The notes beneath the pieces were generated by a model. It had not been told where the DNA came from and ran no database searches. It saw only the letters and a program-made list of their open reading frames with translations. A DNA stretch of 18,927 bases from Patescibacteria group bacterium (GTDB lineage Bacteria > Patescibacteriota > Patescibacteriia > UBA2169): assembly GCA_018830465.1 (NCBI GenBank), contig JAHJSI010000007.1, positions 1 through 18,927 on the forward strand, written 5' to 3'. Position 1 is the stretch's first letter. Each line of letters begins with the position of its first letter. This document shows positions 1 to 6,779 of this stretch, piece after piece. A program made the translations under genes and the position numbers.

Positions 1-61
1 AAATGAAAAAGATTGCTTTTGTATTTCCGAGCCGAGGAGCTAACACAGGCGTAGCCTTTTC

Positions 62-89
62 TTGACACAAAAATATAATATGATATATT
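62..89 (+). promoter_or_regulatory. sigma70-type promoter of the hrcA heat-shock operon
   Basis: A consensus -35 box TTGACA (62-67) is followed after 16 bp by TATATT (84-89), which is preceded by TGA and so resembles an extended -10. Transcription would start near 96, inside the CIRCE operator, giving a leader of about 47 nt before hrcA. Box positions are seen; promoter activity is inferred. Confidence 0.75.
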
Positions 90-119
90 ATTATCACTCT
101 TACTTGACGAGTGATAATA
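89..119 (+). promoter_or_regulatory. CIRCE operator (HrcA binding site)
   Basis: The perfect inverted repeat TTATCACTC-N9-GAGTGATAA (91-99, 109-117) extends to 11-bp arms at 89-99 and 109-119. The classical CIRCE is TTAGCACTC-N9-GAGTGCTAA, so this copy has one compensated change in each arm and keeps the 9-nt spacer. It lies across the predicted transcription start and directly upstream of hrcA, the gene for the repressor that binds CIRCE. This implies autoregulated, heat-inducible expression of hrcA-grpE-dnaK-DUF3467-dnaJ. Confidence 0.93.
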
Positions 120-142
120 GGTCGTGTATACTTAAAAATACT

Positions 143-823
143 ATGGATTCTCGCAAACAAAAGCTTTTACAGTATATTATAGAGGTATATATCAAGACAG
201 CGCAGCCAGTTGGCTCTACTTTGATTTCCGAAAAGTACATGAAAGATGTTTCCGGCCCAACAGTACGCAACTGGATGCAGGAGCTAGAACGCGAAGGCTA
301 TATCACGCATCCTCATACCTCTGCAGGAAGAGTTCCCACAGAAGCTGGGTATAGGTACTACATTGAGCACGGCGCAGCAAAAGATATTACAGAAAAGAAT
401 CAAAAAGAAATTGACCAAGCGCATAGTGCATCAAAAAATGTGTCCGAAAATGTAAAATCAATGGCTAAAAAAGCGGCAGATGTGTCACACAATGTTATTG
501 TCGTTGCTTTTTCACCGCATGATGTGTACTATACCGGACTTTCTAATTTGTTTAGTCATCCAGAATTCTCAAACCAAGATGTTGTGGTGCATATGTCAGA
601 GATGATTGACCATTTAGATGAGGTAATGAGCAGTATCAGTAAACAGCTTGATCGTGATATTGCTATATTGATTGGAAGTGATAATCCATTTGGCATTGAG
701 TGCGGAAGCGTATTTTCTTTATTGGACGACGGCGTGGTCATTGGAATTTTAGGGCCAATGAGAATGGATTACAGCCAGAATGTGGGACTTGTTAAATACA
801 TTAAATTTTTATTGGAAGAATAA
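143..823 (+). CDS. hrcA: heat-inducible transcription repressor HrcA (short form)
   Basis: Repressor of class I heat-shock genes; it binds CIRCE and its folding depends on chaperonin or chaperone supply. The protein is 226 aa. Residues 1 to about 75 form the winged helix, opening MDSRKQKLLQYIIEVYIKTA with a QPVGS motif and a recognition-helix region PTVRNWMQELE. The C-terminal part keeps the family hallmarks LSNLFSHPEF and ILGPMRMDYSQ. Usual HrcA proteins are about 340 aa; the missing part is the middle dimerisation/insert region, so the core GAF-like domain is reduced. The ATG at 143 was chosen because the HrcA family begins at this DxRKQ motif and because upstream codons lie inside the promoter and CIRCE. 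No Shine-Dalgarno is visible. It is first in the operon, with 1 nt before grpE. Confidence 0.92.
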   Translation: MDSRKQKLLQYIIEVYIKTAQPVGSTLISEKYMKDVSGPTVRNWMQELEREGYITHPHTSAGRVPTEAGYRYYIEHGAAKDITEKNQKEIDQAHSASKNVSENVKSMAKKAADVSHNVIVVAFSPHDVYYTGLSNLFSHPEFSNQDVVVHMSEMIDHLDEVMSSISKQLDRDIAILIGSDNPFGIECGSVFSLLDDGVVIGILGPMRMDYSQNVGLVKYIKFLLEE

Positions 824-824
824 C

Positions 825-1280
825 ATGAAAACAGATAAAAAATTTAAAGATTTAGAATTAAAAGCAGAAGAGAATCTTGCTGGATGGAAGCGCAGCCAAG
901 CAGATTATCAGAATTTGAAAAAAGAGCATGAAGCGCAAATCAGCAGAATCGGCGAGATTAGCGCTATGGGGTTTGTGGATCATCTTTTGCCGATTATTGA
1001 CCATTTTGAAATGGCTATTAATCATGTGCCGAAAGATGCTGAAAAAGAGGAATGGGTGCAAGGACTTTTCCATATTAAAAAGCAGTTTAATGATGTTTTA
1101 GATAATTTGGGCGTAAAAAGAATTAACGCTATAGGAAAAAAGTTTGATCCAGAGTTGCATGAAGCAGTTTCGCAGAAGGAGTCAAGCAAAGAATCTGATA
1201 CTGTGATTCAGGAAATACAGGCAGGTTATATGTTCGGAGATAGCGTGATTAGGCATTCAAAAGTAATTGTCAGTAAATAA
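825..1280 (+). CDS. grpE: nucleotide exchange factor GrpE
   Basis: GrpE releases ADP from DnaK and restarts the chaperone cycle in the cytoplasm. The protein is 151 aa, shorter than the roughly 190 aa of E. coli; the N-terminal tail and long coiled coil are reduced. Residues about 1-60 are helical and charged. The conserved core follows: LPIIDHFEMAI, then the DNLGVKRINAIGKKFDPELH region and the beta-domain ending GYMFGDSVIRHSKVIVSK, which matches the family's GY...RPA.V.V block. The ATG at 825 lies 1 nt after the hrcA stop (TAACATG), suggesting translational coupling. An ATG 45 nt upstream lies inside hrcA and adds residues unlike GrpE. Confidence 0.93.
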   Translation: MKTDKKFKDLELKAEENLAGWKRSQADYQNLKKEHEAQISRIGEISAMGFVDHLLPIIDHFEMAINHVPKDAEKEEWVQGLFHIKKQFNDVLDNLGVKRINAIGKKFDPELHEAVSQKESSKESDTVIQEIQAGYMFGDSVIRHSKVIVSK

Positions 1281-1305
1281 ATAGTTAATAATAGGAGAAT
1301 ATTAT

Positions 1306-3225
1306 ATGAGTAAAATACTAGGAATTGACCTTGGCACAACAAACAGCGCCATGGCAATTATTGAAGGAGGTCAGCCAAAGATTCTGGAAAACGCGGAAGG
1401 AAACAGAACCACGCCTTCTGTTGTTGCAATGAAAAACGGGGAGCGGCTAGTTGGTCATTCAGCCAAACGCCAGTCCGTGACAAATCCGGAGAATACTTTG
1501 TATTCCATAAAGCGCCTTATTGGGCGCCGATTTAACGATTCAGAAGTGCGGGAAGCAGTCAAAACTTCATCGTTTAAGATTATGCAGGCAGGAGACAACA
1601 GCCATGAAGGCGGGGCAGGCGGGGTAAAAATTAAAATGGCTGGCAAAGAGCATACTCCGCAGGAAATTTCAGCAATGATTCTGCAGAAATTAAAAGCAGA
1701 CGCAGAAGCAAAACTGGGAGAGAAAATCACTGAAGCAGTAATTACAGTGCCTGCATATTTTGATGACGCGCAGCGCCAGGCGACAAAAGATGCGGGCAAG
1801 ATCGCGGGCCTTGAAGTCAAGCGCATCATCAACGAGCCAACCGCGGCAGCTTTAGCGTATGGATTTGATAAAAAGAAAGACGAGAAAATCGCGGTGTATG
1901 ATCTTGGAGGTGGAACATTTGATATTTCGCTTTTGGAGGTATCGCAGGATACTGTTGAAGTAAAAGCAACGAACGGAGACACTCACTTGGGTGGAGATGA
2001 TTTTGATCAGAAAGTTATTGATTATATTGTTAAGGAGTTTGCAAAAGATCAAGGAATTGATTTGGCAAAAGATATTATGGCAATGCAAAGAGTTCGCGAA
2101 GCAGCTGAAAAAGCAAAGCACGAACTCTCGGTCGCGAATTCAACTGAAATCAATCAGCCGTACATTATGACTGACGCGTCTGGACCGAAGCATTTGGTGA
2201 TGAGCATTACGCGCGCCAAGCTTGAAGAACTGGTTGGCGAATTAGTGAAAAAGACATTTGGTCCGGTTGAGCAGGCAATGAAGGACGCTGGATGGAGTAA
2301 AGGCGATATTAATGAAGTCATCTTAGTTGGCGGGCAAACACGAATGCCTTTGGTGCAATCCAAAGTTAAGGAATACTTTGGAAAAGAGCCGCACATGGGC
2401 GTAAATCCTGATGAGGTCGTGGCGCTCGGAGCCGCGGTTCAGGCGGGCGTCTTGCAAGGCGATGTAAAAGATGTTCTTCTTTTGGATGTGACGCCTCTTA
2501 CATTAGGCCTTGAAACATTAGGCGGAGTTCGCACTCCTTTAATTGAGCGCAATACAACAATTCCAACAAGCAAATCACAGATTTTTTCAACTGCTGCTGA
2601 TAATCAAACTTCTGTAGAAATTCATGTCCTCCAAGGTGAGCGCGAGTTCGCAGCAGATAACAAGACTCTTGGCAGATTCATATTAGATGGAATTCCTCCA
2701 GCGCCTCGCGGAATGCCGCAAGTAGAAGTTAGCTTTGATATTGACGCGAATGGCATCTTAAATGTAAAAGCAGTTGATAAAGCAACTAACAAGGAGCAAA
2801 AAATTACAATTACTGCTTCAACAGGTTTATCAGATGCTGAAGTGGAGAAAATGAAGCAAGATGCCGCAACCCATGCTGAAGAGGACAAGAAAAAGAAAGA
2901 TTCAGTTGAAGTCCGCAATTTAGCAGAACAGCTTACTTATACTGCTGAAAAAGCTATGACAGATGCAGGGGATAAAATTGGTGATGAAATTAAAAAGCCA
3001 ATTCAAGAAAAAATAGATGCTTTGAAGACAATTAAAGATGGCGAAGATATTGAGGCAATAAAGAAAGCAACTGAAGAACTATCTAAAGAGATGCAGAAGA
3101 TTGGGGAGGCGATGAATAAGGCCGCATCCGCCGCCCAAGGGCAGGCACAGGATGCGTCTGCAGCACAAGGTGCGTCGCAAGAAGGTGCGCCGGTTGAAGG
3201 CGAATACGAGGAAGTTAAAAAATAA
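1306..3225 (+). CDS. dnaK: molecular chaperone DnaK (Hsp70)
   Basis: ATP-dependent Hsp70 chaperone working with DnaJ and GrpE. At 639 aa it is full length. The nucleotide-binding domain (about 1-385) starts with GIDLGTTNSAMA, contains VYDLGGGTFDISLLE (phosphate-binding loop 2), and has the INEPTAAALAYG and GGQTRMP motifs. The linker DVLLLDVTPLTLGLETLGG leads into the substrate-binding beta domain, followed by a helical lid and a Gln/Ala-rich disordered tail. The tail ends EYEEVKK, close to but not the same as the EEVD-like tail of many Hsp70s. An AGGAGA Shine-Dalgarno sits at 1293-1298, 7 nt before the ATG. It is the third gene of the CIRCE operon. Confidence 0.98.
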   Translation: MSKILGIDLGTTNSAMAIIEGGQPKILENAEGNRTTPSVVAMKNGERLVGHSAKRQSVTNPENTLYSIKRLIGRRFNDSEVREAVKTSSFKIMQAGDNSHEGGAGGVKIKMAGKEHTPQEISAMILQKLKADAEAKLGEKITEAVITVPAYFDDAQRQATKDAGKIAGLEVKRIINEPTAAALAYGFDKKKDEKIAVYDLGGGTFDISLLEVSQDTVEVKATNGDTHLGGDDFDQKVIDYIVKEFAKDQGIDLAKDIMAMQRVREAAEKAKHELSVANSTEINQPYIMTDASGPKHLVMSITRAKLEELVGELVKKTFGPVEQAMKDAGWSKGDINEVILVGGQTRMPLVQSKVKEYFGKEPHMGVNPDEVVALGAAVQAGVLQGDVKDVLLLDVTPLTLGLETLGGVRTPLIERNTTIPTSKSQIFSTAADNQTSVEIHVLQGEREFAADNKTLGRFILDGIPPAPRGMPQVEVSFDIDANGILNVKAVDKATNKEQKITITASTGLSDAEVEKMKQDAATHAEEDKKKKDSVEVRNLAEQLTYTAEKAMTDAGDKIGDEIKKPIQEKIDALKTIKDGEDIEAIKKATEELSKEMQKIGEAMNKAASAAQGQAQDASAAQGASQEGAPVEGEYEEVKK

Positions 3226-3256
3226 GAAATATAGATTAAATTTATATATAAAAAAT

Positions 3257-3583
3257 ATGTCAAATGAACAAAATCCCGCCCAAGGCGGACAAGCACAGCC
3301 GGGCCAGCAACAAATAAAAATCGCGGATAATATTCCTGGCGCTGAATACGCGAATATGATGCAAGTGAATCATACGCAGGAAGAGTTTATGATGGTATTT
3401 ATGAATGTCGCGGGCCAGTCTGGGCGTGTAGTAAGCAAAGTGCTTACAAGCCCAGGACACATGAAGCGAATTGTCGCGGCTCTGGCCGATAACATCAAAA
3501 AATACGAAGAACGCTTCGGAGAAATCAAAGCCGCGGATGCTCCACAGACAAATACTGGTTTGGGTTTTGAGGATAGGAAATAA
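3257..3583 (+). CDS. DUF3467 family small protein
   Basis: A 108-aa protein of the DUF3467 family, function unknown. A Gln/Pro-rich N-terminus (1 to about 20) is followed by the family core: IKIADNIPGAEYANMMQVNH, TQEEFMMVFMN, and RVVSKVLTSPGHMKRIVAAL, ending in a helix NIKKYEERFGEI. There is no signal peptide or membrane segment. It sits between dnaK and dnaJ, 31 nt after dnaK and 2 nt before dnaJ, so it is certainly co-transcribed with them. That position suggests a link with the chaperone system, but this is guilt by association only. The start was taken at the ATG after the dnaK stop; the frame is open further upstream but would overlap the dnaK 3' end out of frame. Confidence 0.88.
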   Translation: MSNEQNPAQGGQAQPGQQQIKIADNIPGAEYANMMQVNHTQEEFMMVFMNVAGQSGRVVSKVLTSPGHMKRIVAALADNIKKYEERFGEIKAADAPQTNTGLGFEDRK

Positions 3584-3585
3584 TA

Positions 3586-4728
3586 ATGCCAAAAGATTAT
3601 TACAAAGTACTAGGAATAGACAAGTCAGCGTCCCAGGACGAAATTAAAAAGGCCTTCCGCAAGCAGGCCCATGTTCATCATCCTGACAAGAATAATGGCG
3701 AAGACGAGACCAAATTCAAGGAAATAAACGAGGCATACCAGATTCTTGGTGATGAGAAGAAACGCGAGCAATATGACCAATTTGGCGATAGCGCTTTTTC
3801 AGGTCAAGGATTCGGCGGAACAGGAATGAATTGGCAGGACTTTGTAAGGCAAGCACAGCAAGGCGGTTTTTCTTCACAAGGCGGATTTGGCGGGCAAAGA
3901 GTGAATGTTGATTTTGGCGATCTTGGCGACATATTCGGCGAGATGTTCGGATTCGGGGGTGGACGCAGACGATCGCGGCAGACAGGCCCGCAACAAGGAG
4001 AGAGTATGGAAATTGAGATGAGCGTTTCATTCGAAGAAGCAGTTTTTGGCGTTGAAAAGATGATCCGCCTTTCGCGCGTAGTCAAGTGCGAGAAATGCAA
4101 TGGAAATGGCGCAGAGCCAGGAACCAAAATTTCAAAATGCGCGAGATGCAATGGTCAAGGGCAAATAGTGCAAACACGCTCTACTATGCTTGGTACGTTT
4201 CAGACCGCTTCAATTTGCCCAGAATGCCATGGGCAAGGAAAAAGCGCGGATAAGCCATGCTCTAATTGCCATGGGCAAGGACGCGCGGAGAAGCAGGATG
4301 ATATAAAAATTAAAATTCCTGCTGGCATAGATAATGGCCAGACAGTCCGCATGCAAGGACTTGGAAACGCGGGAGAGCGCGGAGGTTTGTCTGGAGATTT
4401 GTATATCCATGTTCGCGTAAGGCCGAATAAACGTTTTGAGAGAAATGGAAGCGATATTATCACAATTGAGCCGATCTCTGTGGCGCAAGCAGTATTAGGG
4501 GATACTATTAAAGTAGAAACTGTGCATGGCGCTGTCAATTTGAAGATTCCAGCAGGAACACAGCCATCTACTAAATTTAAATTGCGGGGCAAAGGCGTGC
4601 CTCATGTGCAGTCATCATCAAAAGGCGATCATATTGTAATCGCAGACATCAAAATTCCAAAAAAGCTTTCTCGCAAAGAGAAGAAGCTATTTGAGGAATT
4701 GCGGGATGAAAAAAGTGGATGGTTCTAG
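3586..4728 (+). CDS. dnaJ: chaperone protein DnaJ (Hsp40, type I)
   Basis: J-domain co-chaperone that stimulates DnaK ATPase and delivers unfolded clients. The protein is 380 aa, normal for the family. Residues 1-70 are the J domain with HPD at 32-34. A Gly/Phe-rich linker follows (about 75-130, repeated GGFG motifs). The zinc domain has four CxxCxGxG repeats: CEKCNGNG, CARCNGQG, CPECHGQG and CSNCHGQG. The C-terminal substrate-binding beta domains include IKIKIPAGIDNGQTVRMQG and DLYIHVRVRPNKRFERNG. It is the last gene of the CIRCE operon. No clear terminator follows it, so some read-through into the membrane-protein gene downstream is possible. Confidence 0.97.
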   Translation: MPKDYYKVLGIDKSASQDEIKKAFRKQAHVHHPDKNNGEDETKFKEINEAYQILGDEKKREQYDQFGDSAFSGQGFGGTGMNWQDFVRQAQQGGFSSQGGFGGQRVNVDFGDLGDIFGEMFGFGGGRRRSRQTGPQQGESMEIEMSVSFEEAVFGVEKMIRLSRVVKCEKCNGNGAEPGTKISKCARCNGQGQIVQTRSTMLGTFQTASICPECHGQGKSADKPCSNCHGQGRAEKQDDIKIKIPAGIDNGQTVRMQGLGNAGERGGLSGDLYIHVRVRPNKRFERNGSDIITIEPISVAQAVLGDTIKVETVHGAVNLKIPAGTQPSTKFKLRGKGVPHVQSSSKGDHIVIADIKIPKKLSRKEKKLFEELRDEKSGWF

Positions 4729-4743
4729 CATGTGGATACATAT

Positions 4744-4772
4744 CTGACAGAGCTTGCTAAAAGTGGTATAAT
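4744..4772 (+). promoter_or_regulatory. promoter of membrane-protein gene; predicted leaderless start
   Basis: CTGACA (4744-4749), a 17-bp spacer, and a consensus TATAAT (4767-4772) preceded by TGG, so an extended -10. Transcription would begin near 4779, only about 3 nt before the ATG at 4782, so the mRNA would be essentially leaderless. Confidence 0.7.
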
Positions 4773-4781
4773 AATCATATT

Positions 4782-5393
4782 ATGTTTCTACTGCAAGCAG
4801 CTACAACAACTGACGCAGTATCCACATCAACATCAATGGTGATAAATGTTGGGGAGGCAATTGCAAATTTTAATAATTTGATTGCTAATTTTGATTTTAC
4901 TAAGCCAACTTGGGATTTATTCATAATCCTATTTTTTTTAGTATCTTCTTTAATATATGGCCTTATATTAGGAAGGGATCGTATTATTCTAATGTTAATC
5001 TCAGTTTATATCGGATTAGCAGTACTGCGGTCTTCGCCTTTTATTGACCAGCTTATTCCACAGGATTATGGGCCGAATAATGTGTTTATATTTAAGATTT
5101 CATTGTTCATTGGAGTGTTTGTGATTTTGTTTTTCTTTTTATCTAGATCAAGCGTATTACGGACTCTTGCAAAATCAGAGACATCAGGCGGGTGGCTGCA
5201 GGTGATTGTGTTCAGCATGCTGCAGGTTGGGCTTTTAATAAGCATTACTTTGTCGTTTATTTCTCCAGAATACCATGATCAATTATCTAATTTTACGAGA
5301 GAATGGTTTCTTGGACCGCAGGCAGAATTTTTTTGGATAATTTCGCCGATTATTGCAATGGCTCTGCTTGGCAGAGGAGGGGACAAGGAATAA
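4782..5393 (+). CDS. hypothetical polytopic membrane protein
   Basis: A 203-aa protein I do not recognise. After a soluble, Thr/Ser-rich N-terminus (about 1-40) there are about five hydrophobic helices at roughly 44-64, 67-84, 101-121, 138-160 and 183-198. The loop between the third and fourth is basic (SRSSVLRTLAK). No catalytic motif or signal-peptidase site is evident. It has its own promoter with a near-absent 5' leader and is followed by an intrinsic terminator, so it is probably a single-gene unit lying between the heat-shock operon and a transcription regulator. Function unknown. Confidence 0.82.
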   Translation: MFLLQAATTTDAVSTSTSMVINVGEAIANFNNLIANFDFTKPTWDLFIILFFLVSSLIYGLILGRDRIILMLISVYIGLAVLRSSPFIDQLIPQDYGPNNVFIFKISLFIGVFVILFFFLSRSSVLRTLAKSETSGGWLQVIVFSMLQVGLLISITLSFISPEYHDQLSNFTREWFLGPQAEFFWIISPIIAMALLGRGGDKE

Positions 5394-5412
5394 AAATTAG
5401 GTTTTGTATTTT

Positions 5413-5466
5413 GCTGGCAAACTTTTGACCTGTCGCATGACGGGGTTGACTAATTGCCAGCTTTTT
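5413..5466 (+). terminator. intrinsic terminator after the membrane-protein gene
   Basis: Perfect 8-bp arms GCTGGCAA (5413-5420) and TTGCCAGC (5454-5461) are followed by TTTTT. The long loop contains a second stem, CCTGTC/GACGGG around GCAT. The loop also contains the -35 box of the next gene, so terminator and promoter share DNA. Confidence 0.72.
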
Positions 5467-5474
5467 GATATTAT
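5446..5474 (+). promoter_or_regulatory. promoter of the sigma4/HARE-HTH gene
   Basis: TTGACT (5446-5451), a 17-bp spacer and TATTAT (5469-5474). The predicted leader is about 69 nt. That leader contains a perfect 12-bp palindrome, GCTAATATTAGC (5509-5520), 29 nt before the ATG, which could be an operator. Confidence 0.72.
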
Positions 5475-5508
5475 ATAGATATAAATTAGTTGATTTAGTC
5501 AGTTTTGG

Positions 5509-5520
5509 GCTAATATTAGC
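5509..5520. promoter_or_regulatory. 12-bp palindrome in the leader, possible operator
   Basis: GCTAATATTAGC is perfectly self-complementary and lies between the promoter and the start codon of the regulator gene at 5550. It could be a binding site for a dimeric regulator, possibly the gene's own product. It may also be chance in AT-rich DNA. Confidence 0.3.
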
Positions 5521-5549
5521 TAAAAAAATACCTATATTTATTAAATATT

Positions 5550-6689
5550 ATGGAATCAGTTTCAAATCCAAATTCAATTTTAGACAAAGTTATTGCAACA
5601 GAACAGGAGCACCAGCTTGCTGAGTTTAATCCTGTGGAAATTGTTGTAAAGCTTTTCTCTGAATTAGGTTCTCGCGAGCAGGATATTCTGCGCCGCAGAT
5701 TTGGGTTGTATGGAAAAGAAAATGAAACATTAGAACAGATCGGAAAAAACTATAATATTACAAGAGAGCGCGTCCGCCAGATTGAGAATGCCGCGATTAA
5801 GCATATTCGTTCTCTTGATTATTTTACAGACACTGTAAAGCCAGTTGAAGTTGTTGTAATCACTGCTTTAGAAAAATACGGCGGAATCATGGAAGAAAAT
5901 CATATGATTGAGTATCTTTTGCAGAATGAAGGCAAAGAAGAGGTATATTGCAGGCATTTGCTTTTCTTGCTTGAGAAGCTTACGGCTAACAGAATTTTGC
6001 GTGAATCTAGAGATGAATTTAATAATACATGGCGCTTGGAATTTATTGACTGGGACAAGCTGGAAGCAACAGTTGCGGAATTGACTCGCATTTTAGAAGA
6101 GCATAATCAGCCAATGGAGCGTGATGAGCTGTTTAATAAATTTAAAATGACGGATATATTTTTAAAGCATCAGCAGCTTTTTGATTTTGATCCTGAAAAA
6201 GCAGAGCCAATCCATGCTCATTTGCGAGCTACAAAAAAGATTAAACAGAATCCTTTTGGCGAATATGGCCTTTCTCAGTGGAGTACAATTACCCCAAAGC
6301 GCATGGGCGATAAGATTTATTTGGTAATGAAAAAGAATGAAAAGCCATTGCATTTCAGAGATATTGCGGAGCATATCAATAAAGCGGGATTTGATTCCAA
6401 AAAAGCATATGCCCCAACAGTGCATAATGAATTGATTTTGGATGACCGTTATGTATTAGTTGGACGCGGAATTTACGCGCTCAAAGAATGGGGGTTCACT
6501 CCCGGGGTTGTTAGCGATGTCATTAAAGAGATTTTGAAAAACGCGGAAAATCCAATGAGCCGTGATGAGATTGTTGACGCGGTTCTCTCTCAAAGAATGG
6601 TTAAGAAAGGCACTGTTTATCTCGCGCTTTCAAACAGCGAAAAATTTAAAAAGAATGAGAATGAAAAATATACTTTTATTGTTGCGTAA
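5550..6689 (+). CDS. sigma-70 region 4 / HARE-HTH fusion regulator
   Basis: A 379-aa protein likely to act at RNA polymerase or promoters. Residues about 30-88 match sigma-70 region 4: LGSREQDILRRRFGL, ETLEQIGKNYNITRERVRQIE. That is the -35-recognising helix-turn-helix. Sigma region 2 (the -10-melting part) is absent, so this is not a complete sigma factor. A helical middle follows (about 95-245). A HARE-HTH-like domain lies at about 252-315 (KPLHFRDIAEHINKAGFDSKK, VLVGRGIYALKEWG), similar to the N-terminal domain of RNA polymerase delta subunit RpoE. A final winged-helix-like segment ends the protein (PMSRDEIVDAVLSQRMVKKG). It is monocistronic, with its own promoter and terminator. The promoter target and whether it binds polymerase are not visible from sequence. 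Confidence 0.82.
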   Translation: MESVSNPNSILDKVIATEQEHQLAEFNPVEIVVKLFSELGSREQDILRRRFGLYGKENETLEQIGKNYNITRERVRQIENAAIKHIRSLDYFTDTVKPVEVVVITALEKYGGIMEENHMIEYLLQNEGKEEVYCRHLLFLLEKLTANRILRESRDEFNNTWRLEFIDWDKLEATVAELTRILEEHNQPMERDELFNKFKMTDIFLKHQQLFDFDPEKAEPIHAHLRATKKIKQNPFGEYGLSQWSTITPKRMGDKIYLVMKKNEKPLHFRDIAEHINKAGFDSKKAYAPTVHNELILDDRYVLVGRGIYALKEWGFTPGVVSDVIKEILKNAENPMSRDEIVDAVLSQRMVKKGTVYLALSNSEKFKKNENEKYTFIVA

Positions 6690-6722
6690 ATATTCTTGAA
6701 CTTATTTCAGTAAAATGATAAG

Positions 6723-6747
6723 AATTCGCCTTTTGGCGGGTTTTTTT
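6723..6747 (+). terminator. intrinsic terminator after the sigma4/HARE-HTH gene
   Basis: CGCC (6727-6730), loop TTTT, GGCG (6735-6738), extended outward by two G-T wobbles and two A-T pairs to an 8-bp stem, then TTTTTTT (6741-6747). Confidence 0.88.
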
Positions 6748-6753
6748 ATTTTG

Positions 6754-6762
6754 TGGTATAAT
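6754..6762 (+). promoter_or_regulatory. extended -10 promoter of the VirD4-like ATPase operon
   Basis: TGGTATAAT is a consensus extended -10. No good -35 is visible because the preceding DNA is the terminator's T-tract. The start would be near 6769, leaving a leader of about 11 nt with no Shine-Dalgarno before the ATG at 6780. Confidence 0.62.
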
Positions 6763-6779
6763 TTAATCAAATAAAAGAT

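Noticed and set aside
3..65. Short plus-strand frame of 20 codons at the left edge
   Set aside because: Too short to support, overlaps the hrcA -35 box, and has no recognisable content; the first 60 nt are otherwise left unassigned.
62..142. Upstream TTG start extending HrcA by 27 residues
   Set aside because: The codon is part of the -35 box and the extension crosses the -10 and CIRCE; the HrcA family begins at MDSRKQK.
1455..1982. 175-codon minus-strand frame within dnaK
   Set aside because: Antisense shadow of a highly conserved gene; composition reflects the dnaK codons and there is no start signal.
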